In this document: positions 11,891 through 23,254 of the stretch, piece by piece
Numbering within the stretch: position 1 is the stretch's first letter
How the letters are laid out: each line of letters begins with the position of its first letter
NCBI GenBank assembly: GCA_035772785.1
Contig: JAOCPU010000057.1
Coordinates: 124,001 to 188,000, forward strand
DNA: 64,000 nt
Source of the DNA: Phlebiopsis flavidoalba
Taxonomy: Eukaryota; Basidiomycota; Agaricomycetes; Polyporales; Phanerochaetaceae
Direction of reading: 5' to 3'
Notes under the pieces: generated by a model
What the model was told of the DNA's origin: nothing
Seen by the model: only the letters and a program-made list of their open reading frames with translations
The model's database searches: none
Made by a program: the position numbers and the translations under genes

Positions 11891-13715
11891 CCCGGGCCGG
11901 GAATATCGAAGACGCGCCTGCGCTCCTCGGCGGCGGAGGGCGTCGTTGGCGCTGTGTGCGTCACATCAGTACGGGCTGAACAAGAGCGAGACAAGTTTTG
12001 GGATGCTTACAGAAATCTTCTAGTGGTATAGTTTGAAAAAGCTCGCTGCCCGAATCCGTCATAAGTGACTTTGGGTCCAGCGCATTGGAGAGTCCAGACA
12101 AAGGTGATTACGTTGGCCGTGGTGATGAGGTGTCTCCTTAGGAAATGATAGTTGAGAAAGGGGAGTGAGGGAAAAGCACGATGCGGAGACGCGAAGACTC
12201 CGGCCGCAAGGATTCGTAGCGAGGGTATCCTCGAACGCGGAAGCGAACATGATGGAAATGAAGAGAGATGCGAACGCGCACAACTACTTAAATGCGAAGA
12301 AAAGAGCACATCACCTCAGGCCAGTCGCTAATGCTTGAGTCGTGGCTTAGGCCTTTATCCTTTCGCAAGTGAGAGCTCAGCCTTGTCATTGCCATAGACA
12401 CATGCGAGTGTTGCTCATATTGGTTTGCGCGTTGAAACCCCCGCGGACGAACCCGGACCGACGCCACGAAGGCAGGCGCTTGTCAATGACTGCGATTAGC
12501 GCTGGATTACATAATATTAATGACTCGGCAAATGGCCTAAATTAGGCAGCTCTCTCCCCACCTTCACCTTCGTTTACCTTCTCTCTTTACACCTCAGTCT
12601 GAGGGGGGCCCGATATATTGAATTGTCCATGAGGTTTACGAGAGATCTTTACATCTCGTACTCATCGAAGAGGCCTTGGACTTGTCTTGGAGATCAGTAC
12701 CCAGGAATAGGTCCAGCGGCCGCAACATGTGAACATGCTATCATAGGATGAAGTTAAACTTGCGTGCTGTAAAGCAAACTGAAGTTTATTGGTACGCAAT
12801 ATCTTTCCTCGGAGTCATGGTCAGTCATTGTAACAGTCGTGTAACAGCGTGGAAGTTCTTCAGCCGGAAGCAGTGTTCCGTCATCAAGCTCGCTCTTCGC
12901 CGTGTATGGCTGCTGAGAGCATTGTTATCAAGAAATTTGCGATAACTTTGGGGAACGTTCTCCCCACGCAAATTGATAGGATGTCTAATTCCCTTCAACA
13001 TCCAACCTGCGCCATGACAAAACTCTCAAAGCCGATACCGTGCACCCCTGGGCCGCATTGCCAACAGAAAGCTTCAGTGGCACTCTGTCAGATGCGTGAA
13101 CACTACGCATTGATCGAAGGCGTTTAACTACGGCGATCGGGACCTGCGACAAAGATACATCGGATGCTTTGGGGAGCAAGAATGTGATGCTAACAACTTC
13201 TCTAGGTTAAAGGGGAGGGCACATCCTGGGTACAGTCATCCGTTCTCAAGCTTTATGAGATTCTCTAATGATACATCTTTTTGTTACAGCAGTGCGCATA
13301 TATAGAATCCAGTGCTTCAGGTGTGGAGCTGTCAGACGAACATCTTAACAAGCGTGTAATAGCAGGTCATTCCTCTCGGTATCTTGTCTACAAATATAGC
13401 ACCGCTTTGACAGTATGTGCTCGCCATCACTCGTGCGTCATTATGGCTACCTCGCTATAGATCCGCGAACCTCAGCATACAATGGTCAGGTCAGTATCGC
13501 CTTTACTAGCACACCACTGTCGATATCAGCAACACAAATAGCGCACGACGTATCTTAGATGGCAACCGGGCCTTCCCAGCGGACCACGCGCGCATGCGTG
13601 CGGCGTTTCCCATCACTGCTTCTCTCATCGCAACCCTAAAAAGATCCATGGTCATCGTGCACGAGTCTTTGCATTGTCGGCGTGCTACTCCCCATCATGC
13701 AGATGCCGTCAATGG
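11890..13715 (-). repeat. long inverted duplication, arm B
   Basis: This is the reverse-complement copy of 335-2322. Within it, on the minus strand, lie the 5' exons of the phosphotransferase: FSNYTTRRFL ending in a GTAAGC donor near 12010, then exon 2 ending ERRRVFDIP near 11905. The rest is the duplicated 5' flank. The two arms differ by many indels, so the duplication is not recent. The outer boundary near 13715 lies just upstream of the DUF6534 gene, the inner one at the P450 remnant. Confidence 0.8.
11895..12180 (-). pseudogene. phosphotransferase 5' fragment (duplicate)
   Basis: Exon 1 (ending SNYTTRRFL) and exon 2 (RRRVFDIP) match the intact-order gene at 2129-2322. The intron between them differs in sequence but keeps its GT and AG ends. 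Where the other copy continues ...IPGLFEII, this one becomes GPGVFDPLRFY, which is P450 sequence, so the kinase part is missing. In this copy the codon after SHL is a stop. Confidence 0.7.
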
Positions 13716-13791
13716 CGTGCATAGCTTAAAGGCTGAGCACTTGCGATTTACGATCCTCGAACCACCATGATTACCCACCCTTGCGCTGTCG

Positions 13792-15894
13792 ATGGCCGAA
13801 GAGGCGCATATGCTGCAGACCCTCGTCGGGTCGTTCCTCATCCTGAGTGTTTTGCGTTTTCTGTACGTGCTACGCACTCGCGTTCTGCTGCGAATATACT
13901 GACAGGCAACGGCGATAGACTATTTGGTTCGCTGACAGTTCAGACATTCTCTTACTGGTTCTCGTATGAAAATGACCCCACGCCCGCTGCGTCTCTTTGT
14001 CCTCGTTCTATGGTCAGTAAAGCCATACACGTAATATCCTCATAATAACATTATATGCTTCAGGATCTTGGAATGTTTCCACACAGCGTTTTGTTTCCAC
14101 ATGGTTTATTGGTACTACGTTCTCGACATAGGTCCAAGTTGCAAAGCTAGATTTGGTAGTCTGGTGTGTAAACCATCCTATGCTGCATGCCAAGACATCG
14201 CTTAGACCTTCGTGTGTTTGCAGGAGTGTCGGCGTGAGTATGTATGTAGGAATCTATGATGAATCTTTCTTGCTGAATCGGTATATCTGAAGGCCACGAT
14301 CGCCCTCGAGGTGAGCATTTCGTCCCTTGAGTATACCACGGTTTTCACATGCTTGAAAACAGGTCGTGATGCCCGTGATGGTGGAAGGGTATGTCGTTCA
14401 CTGCACCGAAATTGAGATACCAATTCAGCTTAAATCATTCTCTAGCTTCTATAATCTACCGTCTATACAAGTGTAAGTGTTCATCTAGACTCAATTGATG
14501 ATGCTATAGAACTTACAATAAACAGTAAGCCAGAAGATGTGGGTCGCAGTCTCGTTGGTGCGAATCCCTTTGTTCAGTCCAAGGACTAGCAGGCTCAACA
14601 ACTTTGTTCAATTCAGGGAACATTCCTTTTTATACGCACTGGTAAGGAACGGTCTCTTCATCAGTACATGTTGCATCCTTGGCTCAACGAATTATACAGC
14701 ATTCGGTTTTCGGTACGCAGTCTACACATCTTCCACTCATTGTTTCGGGTACTAACACAATGCTTTCGCTACCCAAGCCACCACCGCATTTATGTACGTG
14801 GCTCGTTAATCTTCAGACGCTGTTATCTGACTGAAGCGTAGATTCAAGGTTCGCACCTGGGAAAGACTTCAAAATCAAGGACATTCAAGTGAGCGTTGCT
14901 GTAGTCTGGTGTATCGCTGACTCTCGCTGATCCATGACTCAAGATCACCCTGAACGTCGGACTAATCCTGGCCGCAGTACTGGACGTAGTCATCACAATC
15001 TTGCTTATATACTATCTTCACAAGCAAGCACAAATCCGAATTCCGTCGGTGAGAAGCTAGATTATCCGCGCATATTTGCAACAGACAGCTAATCCACCCG
15101 TGTGAAGGACAAAGCACGTACTAGAAAAGTTGACGTATTACACGGTCAACACCAGTGCGCTTACTTCGTCAGTCTTCTGTGACCTTTGAGACGAGCCGGC
15201 GCTGATATATTTGCGCAAACTCGTAGACTATGCTCGATCAGCGGGTGCTGTTGGTAAGCCAATTTTAAGCGACCGGACCTCGAGATTTATCATTAATCAC
15301 AAAAATATGAATAGTATAACTTCCTCCCTGGAAGCCTTGCATTTGGAGGCATGATCGAAATTTCAAGCAAACGTATGTACTCCTAGTGGTTACGCTTCCA
15401 ACAAAATCTTGACTTACTCTCAATCAAAGTTTACCCCAACTCGATGATCGGAATGTTCGTCTCCATGAACAATCGCACACACGCTGACCTCGCTGACAAC
15501 TCATTTCTTCAATCAGGCTTAAACGCCCGCAACTATCTGAAGACTATTGCGGGAACTCAACTTACTGACATCGGCTCAATTCCATTACAGTTCCGTACCG
15601 TGGGCGGCGGCGCGAGTGAGGGTACGGGACGGACTGCGCTGAGTTCCGTATGTGTCTCTGCTCTTTCCTTGCTATGCCCGCATTAATCGTGTGCAGACTG
15701 AGGGAGTTGAGATAGAAATCCATAGAGAACAAACCGTGGAAAGCGTACGCGGGCTTCACTTTAAATCCACTGCAACCTTGTTAACACTTTCTTGTAGGTC
15801 TCAAAACCTCACGAATTACATGGGGCAAGGGAAAAAAGAGCAGTCGCCTTTGCCGTCACCTTTCCTGGCCGACAGGAAACGAAATCTCGTCTGA
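13792..15894 (+). CDS. DUF6534 membrane protein (seven-helix type)
   Basis: This belongs to a basidiomycete-specific family of multi-pass membrane proteins of unknown function. Visible blocks, each in a short exon, are: HMLQTLVGSFLILSVLRFL (helix 1), LFGSLTVQTFSYWFSYENDP, PLRLFVLVLW, ILECFHTAFCFHMVYWYYV (helix 3), FKVRTWERLQ, ITLNVGLILAAVLDVVITI and then LLIYYLHKQ. After these come KLTYYTVNTSALTS, the family-typical block in helix 6, and VYPNSMIGMFVSMNNR, the helix 7 and LNSR-like region. A polar C-tail (TEGVEIEIHREQ) follows. A one-base shift is needed at NDP/PLRLF, and the exon structure of 14200-14800 is unclear. The start (ATG 13792) gives the best fit to helix 1. The gene may be intact apart from sequence errors. 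Confidence 0.7.
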
Positions 15895-16080
15895 ATCGGG
15901 AGCTTTCCCTAGCTCTTCTCATCAGCGTTTCTGACACACGAAACCTGTGGCGTATCACTCATGAACCATATGAAGCGAGTAGGAGAAGTTCTGTGTTGTG
16001 GGTCAAACTACGATACATCGCGAGTCGCGTACGAATTATACAGATGTGAGAGAAAAGGGAGGAGCCGCAGGCTCCGCAGC

Positions 16081-17355
16081 TTAAATGCACTGCGAGTAGT
16101 AGGCTGTTCACATTCACAGTTGATCAGCATCCGTCTGAAACTGATAAAAAACGAAACGTACCGTTCTGGGCAGTGCAGGTGTATGGCGCAGCGCAGACGG
16201 TCGCGCCCGCTCCATCCCTGGCCACCGCACTGAGCAAAGTGAGCAGTCCTGGCCAGCGGTCGAGCTGGGCGCCGCCGAAGAGGCAGAAGCGGAAGAGGCG
16301 CTAGAGTGAGGAGCAGACGCGCTAGACTGTCATTTGCGCGGAGCGCTGTCAGAAATTATCGCTCCTCTGCAAGAAAGGTGTGAACTCACAGCGGGAGACG
16401 AGGGTGAAGAGGGGGCAGACGGAACGGAGGGAGTGGCGCCGGCGTACAGGGGAGGGCCGGGTATGATGTAGCTGGTCTGGGTCTGGGCAGCGTTGCTGTA
16501 GACGTCGACAGTGAGGCCGGGGTCGCTGTTTGCTGTAGGCACCCGGGGAACGAGACGAGTTCAGCAGCGGTGGGGGCAAAGGTTGCCTCCGCCGGTGATC
16601 TGGATCTGGGCGCACTCGGGGTAGATTTGCTAGAGAAATGTCAGTAAGCGTGAGTTGTATCTTGAGAGCGCAAACTTACAGCGGGGAGAGAGTGGAGGGC
16701 AATGGGTCTCGAACGGATGAGGTAGTTGCCCGAGGGGACGCTCTTGGGGATGGTGGTGGTCCACGACGAGTTGTCGGCGATCATCTTGCCGTCAGCCCAC
16801 GAGCCGGAGTAGACAGTTCCAGAGAGGAGACCGGCCTCGTCAATCTTGAACCACTTGAGGCTGCTTGCATCGACGCCGGTGCAAGTTGAGCCCGGGGCAT
16901 TGAGCGAGGTAGGTCAACATGGGGCCGATGGCATGGGGCCAGACCCCTGGTTCCAGTAAGCGGTGACCTCAGAGCCGGCGGCGACGGTTGCGGTAAGCTG
17001 AAGAGCACCGGAAGTGCCGTCATCGTTGCAAGCAATGGTGGGATCGTGGCATCCTGGATGGGGTTGCTATGATATTTGTGGTCAGATTGCATGTCTCATG
17101 CCGGGTGTAGGAGACACTAACTAGGTAGACCAAGGGCGCTGGATGGTGGTCTGGCCAGTGGGTGAGTTGTAGGGAGCCCTAGGGGGTAGTGACAAAGTTA
17201 GTCGCAGTAGATATTCGGTAAATGTGGGGATACTCACCATCCCTGGTACCACTTTGCCACCGTTGAGTATGACAAGACACCACCCGTGAGCGAGCACAGT
17301 GAAGGGAGCGCAGTCGAGGCGAGAGCGAGGACGAGTTTTGCGTGAATGCAACCAT
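16081..17355 (-). CDS. AA9 lytic polysaccharide monooxygenase with CBM1
   Basis: This is a secreted copper enzyme that cleaves cellulose oxidatively. The start is ATG at 17355 with a signal peptide containing KLVLALASTALPS. The mature protein begins at the copper-binding His in LAHGGVLSYS. Next come APYNSPTGQTTIQRPWS and DPTIACNDDG. GPMLTYLAQCPG follows, with the second copper His just before it in PHAIGP. Then come SLKWFKIDEAGLLSGTVYSG, SSWTTTIPKSVPSGNYLIR and IALHSLPA. After an intron, QIYPECAQIQITGGG gives the axial Tyr. A Ser/Pro/Ala linker leads to a C-terminal CBM1 (FAQCGGQGWSGA, CAAPYTCTAQN), with a last exon YYSQCI and stop at 16081-16083. Three one-base shifts fall in the first 120 nt. 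The gene stands alone, with no operon-like neighbour. Confidence 0.9.
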
Positions 17356-18686
17356 TTTTTCTGGCTGGTGGAAGCTGCCCAAGTGTGGTCGGTTACCGGT
17401 TGCCTAGGCTCCTCTAGGGCCTCTTATACCCTGCAACGCACGTCTTGAAAGACGGCCTTGCGTGTTGCACGACGTAGTCGCGACGGATATTTTGCGGCAT
17501 CAGGAGAAAATCCTGGCTGATTGGAAGGCTTCTATGAGTGGATGCCCTCGTCGTAAGCACTAAGCACTGCGTCTCTTACTGGAAGCGGCAAAAGTTCGCA
17601 ATGTCACGCACTCATGCTACATTTTTATAGCCCCACGTCATTGAATACGGTACAAACCTTGTGGGGGTATGGCATTTCGAGATCTTCGTAGCTGGGAAAA
17701 TAGGCGCAATTATAACACTATGATTGCCTGTGATGTACAACTTCAATGTGCAATATACCAGTATGAGTGTCGAGACGTACGAAATACCAGTTTCCCAGAT
17801 ATGAACTGTACTGCGCGCCTAGCCGAGCGGCGACTGGAGTCAGTCTTTGTTCGTTTCTACTACTATCGCTCGTGAGCGCGGGAACTCTTGGGTTCAAGAC
17901 CTGTGTGGTCCCCATGTCGTTCTCAACGCCGAAGTCCCCAAGTGGCTCTTGGCGGCCTGGGCCCCACAAAAGCGAATCTCAGCGAAGAAGGCTAGGCAAT
18001 CGGACGGAAGCTCGTCCAATGATGCGCGAAGAAGCAAAGATGGGCATTTAACGGAAATGTCTTCGGATCATCTGTCCTCGGATGGTCTTCGGCGCTTAAA
18101 AAAAAACAGCTCGCGGCGGCATGAAAGAGGCAGTCGGCAGTGCGGGTGACATTCAAGCCTCAGCTCTTTGCTTGAAAATTAGTCAGATGATACTTGAATT
18201 AGCATGCACGGAGAATATGAGGGGACACGTACATTGGGACCGCATTCGCAACAAATCATGCCGTCGTTGCTTAGAGTTGGCCGGACGGTGGGGCTACGGC
18301 TAATGGCCATGAATTACATGATGGTCATGTGTACATAGTACAGATTTTAATTTTTTTTAAGCCCGCAATATATTATCATAGTCCACGCCTTCTGTGTCGC
18401 GCATAGGAGCATCTCCTCATCATCAGAGGACTCTTCTTGCAGCATTAAAAAAGCTCTCCGCCCCAGAAACGATTCATAACGTTACGAAAGGAGAGCGCAC
18501 TGGCAAACGGCTGCAAAAACATACAATCAGCATCTGTCCCGAAGAAATGTCACAGCAAACCCCTACCGCAAACTTCGATCTCCTCTGTCATCCCTCCTCG
18601 TCCTCTGACTTCACTCGTCTTCATGTCCCTCTGCTCCTGCTGCCCGTCCTCGCGCCGGATGCCGAACGGCAAACTCGGCCGGAGGC
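17356..18686. other. intergenic, no gene recognised
   Basis: This is 1.3 kb between the AA9 start and the TCF25 stop. Frames near 17670-18150 do not resemble known proteins. A tRNA-like A-box and B-box pair near 17820-17901 was examined and rejected. A-runs occur near 18100 and 18350. Confidence 0.4.
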
Positions 18687-21423
18687 TCAAACGTCTTCCA
18701 CGTCGTCGTCAGGCGCAGCCATGGCCCGGTGCAGTCTGCCCCGTGCATGCCTAGGTTTCCCTGGTTTCGCGAATTCGATCATGAAATCCTCGATGTGCCT
18801 CCTCCGGCATCTGCCGCCGCCAGGCTGGGCAAAACTCGGCGATGCCTCCGGGAAATTGTTGCGCGAACATGTCTCAACTGGGTGTGAGCCTCGAAGAAAT
18901 CCTGTGGGGTTGCCACATGCGTCAGCGGGGGCTGTATGCTATGAATAGGTGCGTACTTCTGTACTGGCCGGCGGCAAGAACAGGGTCCGGACAAGTTGTT
19001 CCAGCATGCGCTGGTTCTCCCCCGGCCTTCGTCCCCCGAGGGCGCGCTGACAGAGGATCCTCTGCCCCTTGTGAAGAAATCTGGGTCGTACTCGCTTACA
19101 CGCGTCGGCGGAGGCACCGCGGGTCGCAGGCGAGTTGTTTGGATGTAATGACGTTTAGGTGGCAAGAATCCGAACAATCTTCGGCCCGCGCGGGTGGTCG
19201 GCTCAGGACGATGACGTGCCGATACACCGAGTATGCCAATGCAGGTCTCGAGTAGAGCGAGTGCAACAACGAAGGTGAAGGGACGTTGATTTGGGCGAAA
19301 GGCCAAAAGTCGTCTCGGAGAGTTTATCGTTTCAAGCGAACCAACTGTCTTCTTTGCAAACCACGCCGACCTAGATTTGACCTTCCACAACGGCGGCTGA
19401 TCGTAGAGCATATAGATGGCGACAATAGATGAAGAATAGCATCGGAATGTTGAGGTAGCGTGCTGCAAAGTTCACGTCGCTTGGTTAGCTCGAGGAATGC
19501 CACTTTTGGAATATACGTACCTGCATCCGTATGAATACGGGAACACCTGGTGAGCTCGGATGGTCCCCAGGCACCCCAGGTGACGTCGGCCTTGTCTGCC
19601 AGAAGAGGAACGACAGAAGGGAATGCTTTGACAGCCTCAATAAGCGCCAGCTTCAGTGCTACGCTTATGGCTCTACGGACACTTGTGAGCACACTTTCAA
19701 GGTCCAATTCTTCCAAGCGTACCTCGTCATTTTGCGCCTCTTCTGAGTACGACGAACAAAGCCAATGCACGAGCATACGCCCATCCAGGGAGCGCACGGA
19801 CATGCATCCTCCCCCGCGCCATTCGCTCTTCGGACATCTGGCACTGGTGTATCCCAGACATCGAGTAGCCATTGATGCATGCCCGCCTTGATCGCCAGAA
19901 AGTCGAGATGTAACAATGCACCGTGTGGGTCTGTCGCCGTATCTAGCCCTTAGAGCAGGCGAGCAAAACTCAAGCGCGGTAACGAACGCAGCCACGGCGA
20001 GTTAGATCCCTGTCATTAAGATGTGAGCCTCAATCTTGAGATTATGGAGGTACAATACGCACGTGACTTGGCGATGGACGGCAAGGAAGAATGGGCGATT
20101 TTCGACACGGTCGAAGTCAAGTCGAATTCTGACCACTTGTGAAGTTGAATGGGCGCCGACGAACGCTCTTTCGTAGGTGAACAATGCTCGGTCAATAAAA
20201 TCCGCTGCAGTGCTATGCTCTAACAAGGCAGTTGAGTAATAGTTCTAGCGACGTGGGAGAAAAGACATGCAAACCCACCTTCACGGTGAAAGTAGACCTC
20301 TGATATCTGTAGGAGGGTGTCTGCATGGTAAGGGGAGCTGCGTAAAAGGTGGAAAAGACCATCAGGATCTGCAAATTCATCATCAGAGTCGACGAACAAA
20401 AGGGATGACCTGAACAAGATATGCGTACCTCCGCCGAGGACCATTTGTATGAAAGTCTTGGTCAACCCCCGGTACTTCTTACTGTACTCGACAGTCCAAA
20501 CCCTCTCTCCAGGGACAGAAGTATCCCACTGATGTCGGAAGTTCCGTTCCATAAGTTCTGCTTCATCAAGAACGCGAGACAAAAGTCCTTGGCGATAGTT
20601 TGCAGGCCACCAGCCCGAACGCGGACGCGTCAAAGCCGAGCGCATCGCGGCATGCTGACGCTTTGCCTGTGCATTAGACGTACCGGAATCGGACGCCTTC
20701 GACGCGGCGACTACTTTCGATCCAAAGAATTTGCGCATTTCAGCTTCGGCGTCGAGGTTTGATAGGGATAAACCGCGAGGAGGGAGAAAAACTTGCTGGA
20801 TGCTCGGGTTGCCGGTGCACTTTGGCCACTTGCTTTAGTTCGGGATGCTTTCAACGCAAGCTCTGCAAGTGCTTTATCGAGATCGTCTCCTTTCTTCTTT
20901 GGCCGCCTTAGCTTTTTGCTTCTTGATGGCTTTTCTTCTCCTTTTTCGACATTCCGGTCTGGACGTTGGGTTCTGCAGCGGCCGAATTTGAGGATGCAAT
21001 TGTAGTCACAGCAGGGACTGATGCTGAAGGTTCAGCGACGGGGGCGGGGATGCCAGTTCCCTTCTTCTTTTTTCTTTTTCTACACGAGAGCGAATAAGTC
21101 CCAAGATGAGGATATGCTTCGCAGACTGGCTTACTTACTGGCCTTCTTAGCTTTGGATGACCGCACAACCTCTTCCTCTTCACTCACATCGTCGTCGTCC
21201 CCTGCCGCCATGAGCTAATTGTTCATATAAGAGGGAGTCGGAAGAGAAAATCATTCTGTGGAACGTACCGCTGCGAAACCACCCGTCGCTTTTTGCGGCG
21301 GAGGACTCGGCTCTCTCATCCCCCTCTGACTCCTCTGGACCGTCGAGTGGGTGTAGGAGTTTTGTCGAGTGCTTGAAGTTCTTCAAGCTCACGGAGCTGC
21401 CTCTTGTTCAGCCTTGGAGGCAT
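18687..21423 (-). CDS. TCF25 / Rqc1-family protein
   Basis: TCF25/Rqc1 is a conserved eukaryotic factor; the yeast protein is a subunit of the ribosome quality control complex. The start is ATG at 21423: MPPRLNKRQLRELEELQ. A Lys-rich segment (SKKKKKG, MSKKEKK) and LDKALAELALKASRTKASG follow. Core landmarks are EMRKFFGSKVV, GWWPANYRQGL, VWTVEYSKKYRGL, TKTFIQMVLGG, DPDGLFHLLRSSPYHAD, TLLQISEVYFH, ADFIDRALFTYERAF, NRPFFLAVHRQ, GALLHLDFLAIKAG, AFPSVVPLLADKADVT and RLFGFLPPK. The C-terminal part reads VSEYDPDFF and IEDFMIEFAKPGK, with TGA at 18687-18689. Order and length fit the family. Introns are short and several one-base shifts are needed. The gene is head to head with the DUF6697-like gene, about 410 bp apart. 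Confidence 0.88.
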
Positions 21424-21834
21424 GACCGCTGGAGAATGTTACGGGAAGACAATGTCAGAGTGGTAAGGAGCAGAGAAAGTGTGGGCTGCTTGGACTGACG
21501 TACCGTTCGCTCGAAACAGGAAAGCGTCGGTGATGCCATCATATGATGCGCTCTTTCGCCTCAGAAAGCCCTGAATCCCATGGTCATTACGTAACTTCAT
21601 AACCTGCCCTCTGCCCTCGTACCTTAAGTATAGCATTGTAACGCACCCTCTGTATAACGGTAAACTCCTTGCAACTGATAATTCCGCGAATGACAAGCTG
21701 TATTACAGCCACATCAACTCTCCCTTCATTGACCCAGTCCTCCGAGCTCCCCGACGTGTAACTTGCGACTTTCGCACGTTTGTCGCGTTCGTAGCATAAC
21801 CCTCGGCGATTTTGGCTTGTCACCGCAACCACAA

Positions 21835-22968
21835 GATGGCGGAATCTGTTCCACTGGATATACCCAGGGCCATACACGATGATATAGTCATCTTACAAGG
21901 CCAGGAGATCATCCGTATGCGAGGCTTACTCGAAACCATCTGAGGCATGCATTGATGCTAGGTCTTACATCCTTCATCTGACGTGAAAGGATTATATAGC
22001 CACGCTTGGACGTTCTCCGAGAAGAAAATGAACAGCTACGCACAGAGCATGAGCAGACATTGGTTTGTAGACCATGTCGGCATATGAGGGAGCTTTCACC
22101 AACTGTGTCATCGTAGAAAGAACTCGAAGATCTGCGAGCGTCTCTGCTCCAGAGGAGGCGGAGCCAGTCGCAGAGGAGGACAAGCCCCGACGATTAGTGT
22201 CTCCCCGAACCGCTTTTTCTCAATCAGGCGAAATTACCCAGATACAACAACCTACAAATACCCGCGTTCTACGTCGGCCGCAGTCCCCACAAATGCTTGA
22301 AATATCTCAAGAAGGTGGGTTCATTCGTATCACATCTCGCATAACAGCGAGCTCTAATCCTAATGCCACAGAGAGTGTACGTGACCGACTCAGTTTGACC
22401 CCTCTGGAGAGTCTCACGTCGCCAATTCCAGAGACTTCCAGCGTTTCGTCGTTCTCCGCAATGGCGAGGAAGAGTGGAAAAAGGGCGGCTATGATACCTG
22501 TTTTCATTGTGCGCCCAGAACTCCCACGCCGCCGTGACGGTACCTGGGTGGACACGAAGCTCGTCCGCGCACACCGAAGCGTACAGGTCATCTCGCAGCT
22601 CTACGGTCGGTGGTACTACCTCGGCACGTACCAGTGCACAGAGGCGGTCCCTCTCGATGCGTCGGCATACGACCTTATCCCAGAGAAGGTACTTTGCTTT
22701 TGGATTAAGCCGACTTCGATGGCTGAACGCTGACTGGCTTTAGAGCACGCGTGGCATGCTGCGGTTCATGGCTCATGGCGAGTTCAAGGCAGAGGCGCGG
22801 GACAAGATTCTCCAAGGAGAAGTTCGCATGACAAGGATCGAATTACACAGGGTAGCATTCGATGAACTCACGCACCGAATCCTGGTCACTGCCGGTGTGG
22901 AGCAGCTGGATGGGCCTCAAAGCCAGAGCGACGGATCGAACGCTTCGGACGGGGAGGCGTACGATTAA
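21835..22968 (+). CDS. DUF6697-like protein
   Basis: An N-terminal exon starts at ATG 21835 (MAESVPLDIPRAIHDD). A short coiled-coil reading LREENEQLRTEHEQ follows around 22010-22060. The main exon is open from 22074 to 22688: a polar Ser/Pro/Arg-rich region, then QLYGRWYYLGTYQCTEAVPL. An intron at 22689-22743 (GTACTT...TTTAG) separates it from the last exon, which holds FMAHGEFKAEARDKI and TRIELHRVAFDE and ends at TAA 22966-22968. The last two blocks resemble the basidiomycete DUF6697 domain, whose function is unknown. The join between the first exon and the main exon needs at least one frame change. It converges with the HD hydrolase gene. Confidence 0.6.
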
Positions 22969-23254
22969 AGTGGGCATTACAAGACATTGTGTGTTTGGTC
23001 CCCACTCAACTGCTCTGCAAGCGTCCTCGTGGGCATGGACTTGGTCTAGAGAGCGACGCGATTAGATGATCTCGGAGTACGTCTAGAATGTATATTGTAT
23101 TTATGGAGGAAACCGGAACGGATTCTGTAACTAGTCTGGACAGATATTAAATGGACACTATCGTATGCTCTAGGGATGTCCTTTCTACAGCACAACAAGG
23201 CTGTTGACCAAGAAAAATTAACCAAAAGCAAACCCGCAGCCGTGGCTGACGAAG

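Noticed and set aside
17808..17905. tRNA-like sequence with an A-box (TAGCCGAGCGG) and a B-box (GGTTCAAGACC)
   Set aside because: The T-stem pairs poorly (about two G-C pairs plus wobbles) and I could not build an acceptor stem or a normal anticodon arm. It may be a chance match or a dead tRNA relic.
21439..21877. Minus-strand frames between TCF25 and the DUF6697-like gene
   Set aside because: No similarity to TCF25 N-termini upstream of the clear MPPRLNKRQ start; the region is better explained as promoter and 5' end of the plus-strand gene.
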